Source: Mucilaginibacter boryungensis
GTDB taxonomy: Bacteria; Bacteroidota; Bacteroidia; Sphingobacteriales; Sphingobacteriaceae
Reading direction: 5' to 3'
DNA: 64,000 bases
Assembly (NCBI RefSeq): GCF_015221995.1
Contig: NZ_JADFFM010000001.1
Span: 310,001-374,000, forward strand
Shown piece after piece: positions 44,537 through 52,836 of the stretch. A model generated the notes under the pieces. The model had not been told where the DNA came from and did not search any database. It worked only from the letters and a program-made list of their open reading frames with translations. How positions within the stretch are numbered: the first letter of the stretch is position 1; every line of letters begins with the position of its first letter. The translations under genes were made by a program, and so were the position numbers.

Positions 44537-46195
44537 CTATACCAGTAATCTCACCGGTTCTTCTAATAACGATTTTAGTGTTTGCAGGAAGGCTGCAGCC
44601 AGGGCGCCGTCAACCACACGGTGATCGGAGCTTAAGGTTACCTTCATGATATTGCCTGGTACAACTGCGCCGTTTTTAACTACCGGCACTTGTTGTATGC
44701 CGCTAACTGCAAGGATACAAGCGTTTGGTGTATTAATAATAGCGGTAAACTCGTCAACACCAAACATACCTAGGTTTGATATGGTGAAGGTTGAGCCTTC
44801 CATTTCGGCAGGTTGTAATTTTTTGCTTTTTGCTTTGCCGGCAAAGTCTTTCACTTCTAATGAAATATGGCTTAACGATTTGCCATCGGCAAATTTAATT
44901 ACCGGTACCAGCAAGCCCTCATCAACAGCAACGGCAACACCTATGTGTACGTGCTCGTTAGTGCGTATCTTATCGCCCAGGAACGATGAGTTAATGGCCG
45001 GGTGCGATTTTAAGGCTACAGCACACGCTTTAACTACCAAGTCGTTAAACGATATTTTAACCGGGGCGTACTCGTTCATTTTAGTGCGCGCCGCTATTGC
45101 CGAATCCATATCAATAGACATGGTTACGTAGAAATGCGGTGCGGTAAACAAGCTTTCGGATAAACGCCGGCTAATAGCCTTACGCATTTGCGTAACCGGG
45201 CGCTCGCTGAATTTTTCCTCGCCGGTATAAGTTGGCAGGGTTACAGGGGCTTTATCTGTTTTAGCCGGAGCAGCTTCGGCAGCTTTGTGGGCTTCCTGTA
45301 CCTGCTGGGTTGATGGCGTAAAGCCTTCAATATCTTTCTTAATAATGCGGCCACCATCAGCGCTGCCTTTTACATCATTAAGGTTTATGCCCTTTTCTTT
45401 AGCTATTTTACGTGCCAGCGGCGATGCTTTTACCCGGCTGTCGTCAGCACTTGACGGTGCGGCAGTAGCAGCAGATTCCTGTGCGGCCGGAGTGGTTTCT
45501 TTTTTATCTGCCGGCGCGACTTCAGCGGCGGGTGCATCGGCGCCATCTTGCAGTAAAGGAGTAATGTCAGTCCCTTCTTTACCAACAATAGCTATGATAG
45601 AATTTACTTTGGCGGCTTCGCCTTCTTTTACACCTATATATAAAAGGGTGCCGGCTTCGTAACCAACCACCTCCATGGTAGCTTTATCGGTAGCTACATC
45701 TGCCAGTGAATCATCGGCTTTTACTTTATCGCCAACCTTAAAGTTCCATTTTTCAATAGTGCCTTCGGTCATGGTATCGCTAAGCAAAGGCATGCGGATA
45801 ACCGTTGCCGGGATGCTGCTTGTGTCAACTTTTGGTTTGGCTTCAGGCGCCGGGGTTGCGGCAGAGGCTTTATCAGCAGCGGGGGCAGGGGCTGCCTTCT
45901 CTTCAGCAGGAGCAGCAGGTGCAGATGCGCCTTCCAAAGCAGTTTTGTAATCTTCGCCTTCTTTCCCTAAAACAGCAATTACGCTATCAACAGGGGCGGC
46001 TTTGCCTTCTTCAATACCAATGTACAGCAGTACGCCATCCTGGTACGATTCAAAATCCATAGTGGCTTTATCAGTTTCAATCTCGGCAATTACATCGCCC
46101 GATTTTACTTTGTCGCCTACTTTTTTATGCCATTTAGCAATAACACCCTCAGTCATGGTGTCGCTCATTTTAGGCATTTTAACTACATCAGCCAT
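44537..46195 (-). CDS. pdhC: Pyruvate dehydrogenase E2, dihydrolipoamide acetyltransferase
   Basis: A 552-residue E2 core subunit moving the acetyl group from lipoate to CoA. Two lipoyl domains carry the modified lysines at Lys43 (ETDKATMDFES) and Lys171 (ATDKATMEVVG), each followed by an Ala/Pro/Lys-rich linker. The peripheral-subunit binding domain is at about 250-290 (VKASPLARKIAKEKGINLND). The catalytic domain ends with SSDHRVVDGALAAAFLQTL, containing the active His. It lies 44 bases downstream of the E1 alpha gene and is co-transcribed with it. Confidence 0.97.
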   Translation of the reverse strand: MADVVKMPKMSDTMTEGVIAKWHKKVGDKVKSGDVIAEIETDKATMDFESYQDGVLLYIGIEEGKAAPVDSVIAVLGKEGEDYKTALEGASAPAAPAEEKAAPAPAADKASAATPAPEAKPKVDTSSIPATVIRMPLLSDTMTEGTIEKWNFKVGDKVKADDSLADVATDKATMEVVGYEAGTLLYIGVKEGEAAKVNSIIAIVGKEGTDITPLLQDGADAPAAEVAPADKKETTPAAQESAATAAPSSADDSRVKASPLARKIAKEKGINLNDVKGSADGGRIIKKDIEGFTPSTQQVQEAHKAAEAAPAKTDKAPVTLPTYTGEEKFSERPVTQMRKAISRRLSESLFTAPHFYVTMSIDMDSAIAARTKMNEYAPVKISFNDLVVKACAVALKSHPAINSSFLGDKIRTNEHVHIGVAVAVDEGLLVPVIKFADGKSLSHISLEVKDFAGKAKSKKLQPAEMEGSTFTISNLGMFGVDEFTAIINTPNACILAVSGIQQVPVVKNGAVVPGNIMKVTLSSDHRVVDGALAAAFLQTLKSLLEEPVRLLV

Positions 46196-46239
46196 ATCTC
46201 AGTTTTGATGAATTCTGTTATTGTATGTTAGTAAAAGGG

Positions 46240-47235
46240 TTAGTCGCGAATATATGGGTAATCTTGCTGCACATATACATCAGTATATAGTTCAGAAGCC
46301 TCAGGCCATGGTGATTCCTCAGCAAATTGTACCGATTCGTCAACAATGCCTTTTATTTTTGCATCCATCTCGTCAAACCATTTCTCATCAGCATAAGCTT
46401 CTTTAAGGATAGTTTGTTTTACCGCCTCAATAGGATCTTTCGCTTTGTAGCTTTCCAGCTCTTCTTTAGTGCGATATTTTTGTGGGTCGCTCATAGAGTG
46501 GCCTTTGTAACGGTAAGTACGCATTTCCAAAAAGGTAGGGCCTTCGCCGGCACGTGCACGCTGGGCTGCTTCGTCCATAGCATTGTGTACCGCAACAGGG
46601 TCCATGCCATCAACCGGTGATGACGGGATGCCATAAGGTAAACCTAACTTATAAATATCAGTTTGGGCGGTGGTACGCTCAACAGAGGTACCCATGGCAT
46701 AACCATTGTTTTCGCAAATAAATATGCAAGGCAGTTTCCATAAAGCGGCCATGTTAAAGGTTTCGGTAAGTGCACCCTGGCGCACAGCACCGTCGCCCAT
46801 ATAAGCAACGCTTAAAAAGTCGGTACCTTTATATTTCTCGGCAAATGCGATACCGGCACCCAGTGGTACCTGTCCGCCAACAATACCGTGCCCGCCGTAA
46901 AAATGGTTTTCTTTATCAAACATGTGCATGCTGCCACCTTTACCTTTAGAGCAACCGGTAGCTTTGCCATACATTTCAGCCATTACGGCTTTTGGGGCAG
47001 TACCCATTGCTATAGCATGCGCGTGGTCGCGGTAGGCGGTTATCATGCTGTCGCCTTTTTTCAATACAGACATGGCGCCGGCCAAAACGGCTTCCTGGCC
47101 AATGTATAAGTGGCAAAAGCCCCTTATTTTTTGTTGTCCGTATAATTGCCCTGTTTTTTCTTCAAACCTGCGCATAAGCAGCATCTGCTCATACCACATC
47201 AGGTAAGTTTCTTTTGTAATAGCTATTGAACCCAT
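46240..47235 (-). CDS. pdhA: Pyruvate dehydrogenase E1 component, alpha subunit
   Basis: A 331-residue thiamine-diphosphate enzyme subunit that starts pyruvate oxidation. The cofactor motif is AYMGDGAVRQGALTETFNMA with ENNGYAMGT downstream (GDG...NN), and the phosphorylation-loop region YRYKGHSMSDPQKYR is typical. I start at MGSIAITKETYLMW (47235): the upstream extension to 47277 contains a promoter box. The beta subunit gene is not adjacent; pdhA and pdhC form a two-gene unit, an arrangement seen in other Bacteroidota with pdhB elsewhere (known-family statement, not checked here). Confidence 0.95.
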   Translation of the reverse strand: MGSIAITKETYLMWYEQMLLMRRFEEKTGQLYGQQKIRGFCHLYIGQEAVLAGAMSVLKKGDSMITAYRDHAHAIAMGTAPKAVMAEMYGKATGCSKGKGGSMHMFDKENHFYGGHGIVGGQVPLGAGIAFAEKYKGTDFLSVAYMGDGAVRQGALTETFNMAALWKLPCIFICENNGYAMGTSVERTTAQTDIYKLGLPYGIPSSPVDGMDPVAVHNAMDEAAQRARAGEGPTFLEMRTYRYKGHSMSDPQKYRTKEELESYKAKDPIEAVKQTILKEAYADEKWFDEMDAKIKGIVDESVQFAEESPWPEASELYTDVYVQQDYPYIRD

Positions 47236-47274
47236 TTGTTTTCTTAAACGATCAATCTTTTTTGTTGAGAAGCG

Positions 47275-47282
47275 CAAATCTA
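47275..47282 (-). promoter_or_regulatory. Candidate -7 box for the pdhA-pdhC operon
   Basis: TAGATTTG on the minus strand, 39 bases before the ATG at 47235, with TTTC 20 bases further upstream in place of TTTG. Confidence 0.45.
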
Positions 47283-47827
47283 ATTATATCCTGCCATATA
47301 TCGAAACTGCAACAGGCTTGTTATAAAGAATTATTCATGCATAATATTTTAGATGGTTTTACTGCACTTTGTAATGAAGAAAAAATGCAAAATAAGATTT
47401 TGGGTATCGCTGCTTAGTGTGTTGGAAGTGGCGGTAATTTGCGCATATGGCGTAATAATCTTTTAATGGTAACAATGTTATTTTTGTGTGCAATTTTTTA
47501 AGGAATTTGCTGTTTTTATTGTTTTGGGAACGTTTTTCCGATAAAATACTAACAATAAGTACAATTTGTTGTTGCGGATGGTAATAAAACAGGGAAATTA
47601 TTGAATGATGATTATCGGATACTTTTTACCCCGGTAATGCTTTATCAATGCTGCAACTTCTCTGCCTGGTTTTGTAATGAGACAGTCAAATTCTATGATT
47701 AGGAAATAGGCTCAGAAAATTTAAAAGATAATACAAATTCGTCCCGTGGTGTTAATTTTTGCGCAATTTTATTAACAATGGTTTAAAACTTTTTCCAATT
47801 TACCTATGGAAAAAGATTTCATCAGGA
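47283..47827. other. 545-bp AT-rich intergenic stretch
   Basis: It lies between the divergent pdhA and NlpC/P60 genes, is AT-rich and lacks a protein-like ORF on either strand. No named RNA or repeat was recognised. Confidence 0.5.
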
Positions 47828-47858
47828 TTTGGTATTTTAAAAAATTTGTATAGTTTTG
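47828..47858 (+). promoter_or_regulatory. Bacteroidota-type promoter for the NlpC/P60 gene
   Basis: TTTG (47828-47831), a 19-bp spacer and TAGTTTTG (47851-47858) match the TTTG / TAnnTTTG consensus at the right spacing. The leader to the ATG at 47931 would be about 65 bases. Confidence 0.6.
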
Positions 47859-47930
47859 TACTCAACAATAGGCAAGGTGTCCCCTTTTAGAAACACTTTG
47901 TGGTAATTAACCCGAATAAACTAAGGATTA

Positions 47931-48515
47931 ATGAAGAAATTTACTCTTGTTATTGCGTTATTTTTCAGCGTTTTAGCTGCACAAGCGCAAACAAAAACTG
48001 TTCCAAATCAAGCACCTGATAAGTCAGACGATCAGGAAAGCTTAGCCAAAGATTATATGTCGCAAATTATGGGTGTAGCGTTAAATGCTACCTCAAACGT
48101 TAAACTTTTTCAATTTGTTTACGATTGGATAGGCACCCCTTACCGTTTTGGCGGCTCATCAAAAAAAGGCATTGATTGCTCGGCTTTCACAAAAGAACTT
48201 TACGAAAAGGTTTTTAACCTGGATATCAAACGCAATTCGCGCGATATTTTTAGCATGGTTACCCCCGTTGCTAAAGATGATCTGAAAGAAGGCGACCTGA
48301 TGTTCTTTAAAATACACAGCCGTAGTATTACCCACGTTGGTATTTACCTGGGCAGCGGGCGTTTTGCGCATGCGTCATCAAAAGGTGTCGCCATCAGCAA
48401 TATCGATGATAGCTACTACAGCCGTTATTTTTACAGGGGTGGACGTATGTTGGCATCCTTCAAAAACGAACTTACCTCGGGCCCGTCTGCCGAGGATAAA
48501 AACACGAATAACTAA
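47931..48515 (+). CDS. Secreted NlpC/P60 (C40) cysteine peptidase
   Basis: A 194-residue cell-wall hydrolase. After a signal peptide (MKKFTLVIALFFSVLAAQAQ) and a short linker comes the NlpC/P60 domain at about 60-175. The catalytic triad is Cys83 in GIDCSAFTKELY, His135 in SITHVGIYLGSG and His147 in FAHASSKG. Such enzymes cut peptide bonds in peptidoglycan stems, usually gamma-D-Glu to diamino acid. It has its own promoter and a terminator, so it is a single-gene unit. Confidence 0.94.
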   Translation: MKKFTLVIALFFSVLAAQAQTKTVPNQAPDKSDDQESLAKDYMSQIMGVALNATSNVKLFQFVYDWIGTPYRFGGSSKKGIDCSAFTKELYEKVFNLDIKRNSRDIFSMVTPVAKDDLKEGDLMFFKIHSRSITHVGIYLGSGRFAHASSKGVAISNIDDSYYSRYFYRGGRMLASFKNELTSGPSAEDKNTNN

Positions 48516-48536
48516 AACTAAAACCCGATACAAATG

Positions 48537-48572
48537 AAAAATCCTTCCCTGAAAAGTGGAAGGATTTTTTTT
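48537..48572. terminator. Bidirectional terminator after the NlpC/P60 gene
   Basis: Stem AAAAATCCTTCC / GGAAGGATTTTT with a 9-base loop and a T run, between convergent genes. Confidence 0.9.
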
Positions 48573-48582
48573 ATGCCCGTTT

Positions 48583-48771
48583 TTATTTTGCGGTATCGGC
48601 TGTATTACGTACCAGGCTTATCCCTGTAAAGAAGAATATTAAACCAATAAGGCCTACCACTACCAGGGTGGTCATTTGTCCTGTATGCTGTACAATCTCT
48701 ACTCCTGTGTAGATCACACCGATAATACCTAACACAGTAAGTATTGCTCCGAAGGTTCGTTTTAAGTTCAT
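48583..48771 (-). CDS. Small two-helix membrane protein
   Basis: A 62-residue protein with two hydrophobic segments (FGAILTVLGIIGVIYTGVEI and MTTLVVVGLIGLIFFFTGIS) and short charged ends. No named family recognised. It is flanked by a bidirectional terminator on its 3' side and is divergent from the SPFH gene. Function unknown. Confidence 0.72.
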   Translation of the reverse strand: MNLKRTFGAILTVLGIIGVIYTGVEIVQHTGQMTTLVVVGLIGLIFFFTGISLVRNTADTAK

Positions 48772-48860
48772 AATGCAGTTTATTTGAATTTGCTATTTTA
48801 ATTAAGCAAATTGTACTCCAAATAATTATCTATATTTAATTATCTAAATAAACCCCTTTT

Positions 48861-49805
48861 ATGGAATCATATGTCCCCTTATTAATTATCGTTTTTATAG
48901 CCCTTATTATCCTGTCGACTTCGTTTGTAACTATCAGGCAAGGTACGGTTGGTGTTATTACCGTGTTTGGCAAATATCGCCGTGTATTAATGCCGGGCTT
49001 AAATTTTAAGGTGCCTTTTATAGAACAGATATATGCCCGTATCTCTATCCAGAACCGCTCCGTCGAACTGGAGTTCCAGGCCGTAACTGTCGATCAGGCT
49101 AATGTATACTTTAAGGCCATGCTGCTATATTCGGTTTTAGACCAGCAGGAAGAAACCATTAAAAATGTAGCCTTTAAGTTTGTTGATGACCGCAACCTGA
49201 TGCAGGCGCTGATACGCACCGTTGAAGGGTCTATCAGGGCCTTTGTAGCTACCAAACGCCAATCGGATGTGCTGATACTTCGCCGCGATATTGTGGAGCA
49301 TGTAAAAGAGCAATTAGACCAGATACTGGAAAGCTGGGGTTATCACCTGCAGGATCTGCAGCTGAACGATATTACGTTTGACGACGTTATTATGAAATCG
49401 ATGAGCCAGGTAGTTGCATCGAACAACCTGAAAGCTGCAGCCGAGAATGAAGGCCAGGCCTTACTGATCACCAAAACCAAAGGCGCCGAAGCTGAAGGTA
49501 ACGCCATTAAAATTGCCGCCGAGGCCGAACGCCAGGCCGCCCAGCTGCGCGGACAAGGTATTGCCTTATTCCGCGAGGAAGTAGCTAAGGGTATGACCGT
49601 TGCCGCTAAAGAAATGCAGGAAGCCAATATGGATACCTCGGTTATCCTGTTTACCATGTGGACGGAAGCCATTAAACACTTCTCTGAAAACTCGCAGGGT
49701 AATGTGATATTCCTTGATGGTTCTGCCGATAGCATGCAGCGCACCATGAAGGAAATGATGAGTCTTGACCAGCTACACGTAGATAGATTGGGTAAGAAGA
49801 AGTAA
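48861..49805 (+). CDS. SPFH/Band 7 domain membrane protein
   Basis: A 314-residue stomatin/prohibitin-type protein. An N-terminal anchor (PLLIIVFIALIILSTSFVTI) precedes the SPFH domain at about 25-190 (VRQG-like IRQGTVGVITVFGKYRRVLM, MPGLNFKVPFIEQIYARI), followed by an Ala/Glu-rich coiled coil at about 190-260 (TKGAEAEGNAIKIAAEAERQ). These proteins form large rings at the membrane and organise proteases or lipids. No NfeD or FtsH gene is next to it, so the partner is unknown. Confidence 0.92.
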   Translation: MESYVPLLIIVFIALIILSTSFVTIRQGTVGVITVFGKYRRVLMPGLNFKVPFIEQIYARISIQNRSVELEFQAVTVDQANVYFKAMLLYSVLDQQEETIKNVAFKFVDDRNLMQALIRTVEGSIRAFVATKRQSDVLILRRDIVEHVKEQLDQILESWGYHLQDLQLNDITFDDVIMKSMSQVVASNNLKAAAENEGQALLITKTKGAEAEGNAIKIAAEAERQAAQLRGQGIALFREEVAKGMTVAAKEMQEANMDTSVILFTMWTEAIKHFSENSQGNVIFLDGSADSMQRTMKEMMSLDQLHVDRLGKKK

Positions 49806-49830
49806 GATACTTTGCAAAAAATTTAAAAAC

Positions 49831-49861
49831 AAGGAAGCCGCTCAATTGAGCGGCTTTCCTT
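49831..49861. terminator. Bidirectional terminator between the SPFH and YciF-like genes
   Basis: A perfect 22-bp palindrome (AAGCCGCTCAATTGAGCGGC then TT) flanked by AAGG and CCTT, between convergent genes. Confidence 0.85.
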
Positions 49862-49882
49862 GCCTTATAGTAATCTTAGAAA

Positions 49883-50425
49883 CTATTCCTTTTCGGTGCT
49901 GGCTTCCTGGTTTATCCAGCTTTCGGCAATTTGAGTAAGCAATTCATCGCAGGTTTTTTCTTCTTTCAGCGTAGCTTCCAGTAGGTCTGCCGCTTCATTG
50001 TACCCTAAAGTAAGGGCTAATGTGCGCAGGGTACCGTACGAGGCTATTTCATAATGCTCAACTTTTTGTGCAGATGAGATAAGGCCGGCATCGCGGGTTA
50101 TGCTGCCATCCTCAGTGTCCTTAATAATTTCCTGGCCTTCTTCAATCAGGCCTTCCATAGCAGGGCATTTTTTAGCTGCCGCTTTTTCACCTATCGATTC
50201 AAAAACATCTTCAAGGCGGGTAATATGGTTTTCTGTTTCCCCCCGGTGGTTTTCAATGGCCTGCCTCAACTCATCAGATGTAGCAGCTTTTGCCATTTTA
50301 ACCAAAGCTTTTGCCAGGTGTTTTTCCGCCCAATAAATATCTTTTAATTCGTCTAAAAATAATTCGTTTAATGCCGACTCCTGTACCTCGGTAGTTGTTT
50401 CCGGCTGTGATGATTTTGTTCTCAT
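49883..50425 (-). CDS. YciF-like ferritin-like stress protein (DUF892)
   Basis: A 180-residue helical protein. FLDELKDIYWAEKHLAKALV, NHRGETENHITRLEDVFESI and KVEHYEIASYGTLRTLA hold the paired Glu/His residues that form the di-iron-type site of the DUF892 ferritin-like family. YciF proteins are induced by general stress in other bacteria; the reaction is not known. It lies just before the Ku gene on the same strand with a 100-bp gap, which fits a stress and DNA-protection role. Confidence 0.9.
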   Translation of the reverse strand: MRTKSSQPETTTEVQESALNELFLDELKDIYWAEKHLAKALVKMAKAATSDELRQAIENHRGETENHITRLEDVFESIGEKAAAKKCPAMEGLIEEGQEIIKDTEDGSITRDAGLISSAQKVEHYEIASYGTLRTLALTLGYNEAADLLEATLKEEKTCDELLTQIAESWINQEASTEKE

Positions 50426-50525
50426 GTTCTTCTGTTTTAAATTTTCGATGTATGAGAATAACCATTTGAAAAACTTTAAGTTTTTATTTTTTCTTAAAAA
50501 TCAATAATATAACTTAAAATGATAT

Positions 50526-51296
50526 TTATGCACCCTTTTTGGCACTCAAGCTCTGCATTAACTGATCGTACAGGTCATCACTTTTAGTTTTATGCGGTTT
50601 AAGTTTTTTAATGGTAGGTCTTTTCCCTTTGGCTTTGGCGTGGATGATCTTCAGCAACTCATCATGGTAATCATCCTTAAATTTCGAGACGTCAAATTTT
50701 TCGGAATACTGGTTAATAAGCGCTAAACCCATGTCCAGTTCCTTTTTGGTTACCTCTACACTTTTGGGGACGTTCAAATCCTCGGTACTGCGTATTTCCT
50801 GGGCAAAGCGTATCCGGGTAATCACCATTACATTATTTACAGGGTGCACAATACACAGGTTCTCGGTACTACGCAATACAAACCGGGCCAGTCCGGCTTT
50901 TTTTGATTTGGTCATAGCCTGCATTAGCAGTGCATAGGCTTTGTTGCTTTTTGTATCCGGCTCGGCATAGTACGATGTTTCGTAATACATCGGGTTTACT
51001 TCATCAATATTTACAAAGCTTTCAATCTCAATATTCTTGCTTTTCTCGGGGCTGGCATCCTCAAAATCGCGTTCTTCCAGTATCACATAGTCATCGTCCA
51101 TTTTATAACCTTTCACAATTTTTTCGTAGGGCACTTCCTTATGGGTGTGTTCATTCACGCGTTGAAAGCGTATACGTGAGTGGTCGCGACTATCCAGCAT
51201 ATCCAAATCGAGCGAGCTTTTTTGCACCGCCGAATACAATTTAACGGGTATGCTTACCAGGCCAAACCCTATGGAGCCTTTCCAGATCGATCTCAT
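50526..51296 (-). CDS. ku: Bacterial Ku protein, non-homologous end joining
   Basis: A 256-residue Ku homologue that binds DNA ends and recruits LigD. The N-terminus MRSIWKGSIGFGLVSIPVKL is the family signature; YEKIVKGYKMDDDYVILEE, NPMYYETSYYAEPD and KAYALLMQAM follow. Length is typical of bacterial Ku. I start at MRSIWKG (51296), since the ten residues before it (from 51326) are not conserved. No LigD is in the window. A lysine-rich tail (KAKGKRPTIKKLKPHKTKS) is present, as in other bacterial Ku proteins, where it helps DNA binding. Confidence 0.95.
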   Translation of the reverse strand: MRSIWKGSIGFGLVSIPVKLYSAVQKSSLDLDMLDSRDHSRIRFQRVNEHTHKEVPYEKIVKGYKMDDDYVILEERDFEDASPEKSKNIEIESFVNIDEVNPMYYETSYYAEPDTKSNKAYALLMQAMTKSKKAGLARFVLRSTENLCIVHPVNNVMVITRIRFAQEIRSTEDLNVPKSVEVTKKELDMGLALINQYSEKFDVSKFKDDYHDELLKIIHAKAKGKRPTIKKLKPHKTKSDDLYDQLMQSLSAKKGA

Positions 51297-51387
51297 AATA
51301 CGCTGATTTTGATTAATTATAACCAATAAAACAGTGAAAGGGTTTTTCGTTATGGATAGCGATATTAAATAAAATTTGTATCCCGGT

Positions 51388-51591
51388 TTATAATGGGTTC
51401 AGGCCATTGGGATTATTAGCCTGGCTATCGTCTTTTATTTCTGTCCCATTGTTTTTTGGGTTGGCCGAATTATCCTCCCCCAGCTGAAGAAGTATAGCGT
51501 TCCAATGCTCATTGACCATCTTTTTGGTAACGGCAGGCTGCAAAAATTGTATGTCCAGATCTTTCGAAGGATCTAAGGGATGTTTATGCAT
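51388..51591 (-). CDS. Possible small hypothetical protein
   Basis: A 67-residue ORF starting MHKHPLDPSKDLDIQFLQ with a plausible AAGG ribosome-binding site 5 bases upstream. The C-terminal third is Asn/Asp-rich. The frame extends 12 codons further to 51627. No family recognised. It lies between Ku and the lyase gene on the same strand. Confidence 0.45.
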   Translation of the reverse strand: MHKHPLDPSKDLDIQFLQPAVTKKMVNEHWNAILLQLGEDNSANPKNNGTEIKDDSQANNPNGLNPL

Positions 51592-51663
51592 AACCTTAAG
51601 ACAAAAAATACCAGCAATTATACTCAATTCCTGTTGTGAAGGTCAAGTAAGCTGATCAACTCA

Positions 51664-52836
51664 TTAATTTACTGAAAAAAGAAAGGTGCCAAAGGCGGGC
51701 TGATCACGGTCAAAGCCTTCGGGCCCAACCTTATCTATCACCTGTTTTGTATAGGGCATTTTTAAACCTTTGCGTATCACATAATGATGATAGGCCATGT
51801 AGTAAATAGGGATGAACCTGCCACGCCCTTTTGCAGAGATGGTTGTCCAGTCACTGTATTTACCCGTAATATCATGCCATGTGGTAAAAGGGACACCATC
51901 GTCGCCAAGATTATATCTTGCCACATATTCAAACCCTTTTAACAAGCGGTTTTCCAGTGCAGCGTACAGATCATCACCTTGTTGCCAGGCTTCTTCGCAG
52001 GTGGTGGCTAAGGCTCCAATACCTAACTGACTATGGCCCTGGTCCCTTCCGCTTTCCTGTAATTGCCCGGTCTTGCCACTGATATAATTTTTTAACGAGC
52101 CATTATCGTTACCATTATAATAAAAATCGATCGCCTTATTATACATGGGCCGATTGTCCAGAAATATGGCTGCGGCTATATAGGCTTTAGTTACAATGGC
52201 GCCCCAGTTTCCGTTGGTATAAGGTTTAGTATTATAAAACCCATCCATAACTGGTAAAAAAACAGTTGTGATCATGCTTGTGATCTTTGCCAGTTGCACT
52301 GCATCCATATCCTTGTAGGTATAATGCAAAACCTCAGCTGTATAAATTATTTTAAAGCCTTCCAGGCCTGCCAGCAAAGGTGAATCATTTGTTGAGGGTA
52401 TTGTTTTTAGCGTGTCGGCATATGCCTCCAGAATATGGAGTGATGTTTTAGCATGTGCTTTGTCACCGGTAACCATCCACATAATGGCATTTAAATATGC
52501 CGCGCTGAAATCGGCCTCCATTTTAGGTTTGGTCCAGGCATATTCACCATCCCTCGCAATAACTTTATAGGGTCCGTTCATCCGGTAATTTGCCGCGGCC
52601 GCGGGGTTCGATCTTAACAACAGGTAAGAGCTATAGCCGGGTTCAATTTTATGATCGACCGTTTTTTTTAACTGACCGAATTCTTTAAAAGTATGTAATA
52701 CCCCCGGATGAATAAATGTTTTTGTTTGCGCTGTTGCGTAGATTGATAAAAAGCAGCAAAACCAAAGCACAGCGCCTGCCGCAAATATTTTTTTCGTCAT
52801 TGCTATCATCACGTTATTTAATTTATTGGTGTTCAT
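51664..52836 (-). CDS. Secreted alginate-lyase-fold polysaccharide lyase, possibly PL38-like
   Basis: A 390-residue exported protein with an alpha/alpha toroid of the alginate lyase type (Pfam alginate_lyase). Signal region KKIFAAGAVLWFCCFLSIYA. Family rows are KPYTNGNWGAIVTKAYIAAA, LQESGRDQGHSQLGIGALAT and TCEEAWQQGDDLYAALENRL; the Asn, His and Arg in these are candidate catalytic residues. It should cleave uronate-containing chains by beta-elimination. PL38-like is a guess from overall look. The ATG at 52836 overlaps the end of the GH97 gene by 14 bases, so the two are coupled; an ATG at 52809 is also possible. Confidence 0.8.
   Translation of the reverse strand: MNTNKLNNVMIAMTKKIFAAGAVLWFCCFLSIYATAQTKTFIHPGVLHTFKEFGQLKKTVDHKIEPGYSSYLLLRSNPAAAANYRMNGPYKVIARDGEYAWTKPKMEADFSAAYLNAIMWMVTGDKAHAKTSLHILEAYADTLKTIPSTNDSPLLAGLEGFKIIYTAEVLHYTYKDMDAVQLAKITSMITTVFLPVMDGFYNTKPYTNGNWGAIVTKAYIAAAIFLDNRPMYNKAIDFYYNGNDNGSLKNYISGKTGQLQESGRDQGHSQLGIGALATTCEEAWQQGDDLYAALENRLLKGFEYVARYNLGDDGVPFTTWHDITGKYSDWTTISAKGRGRFIPIYYMAYHHYVIRKGLKMPYTKQVIDKVGPEGFDRDQPAFGTFLFSVN

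Noticed and set aside
44646..45131. 161-residue ORF opposite pdhC
   Set aside because: Mirror of a strongly conserved gene; composition follows the codon pattern of the sense strand.
47226..47417. 63-residue ORF between pdhA and the NlpC/P60 gene
   Set aside because: It overlaps the pdhA start and promoter and shows no protein-like features.
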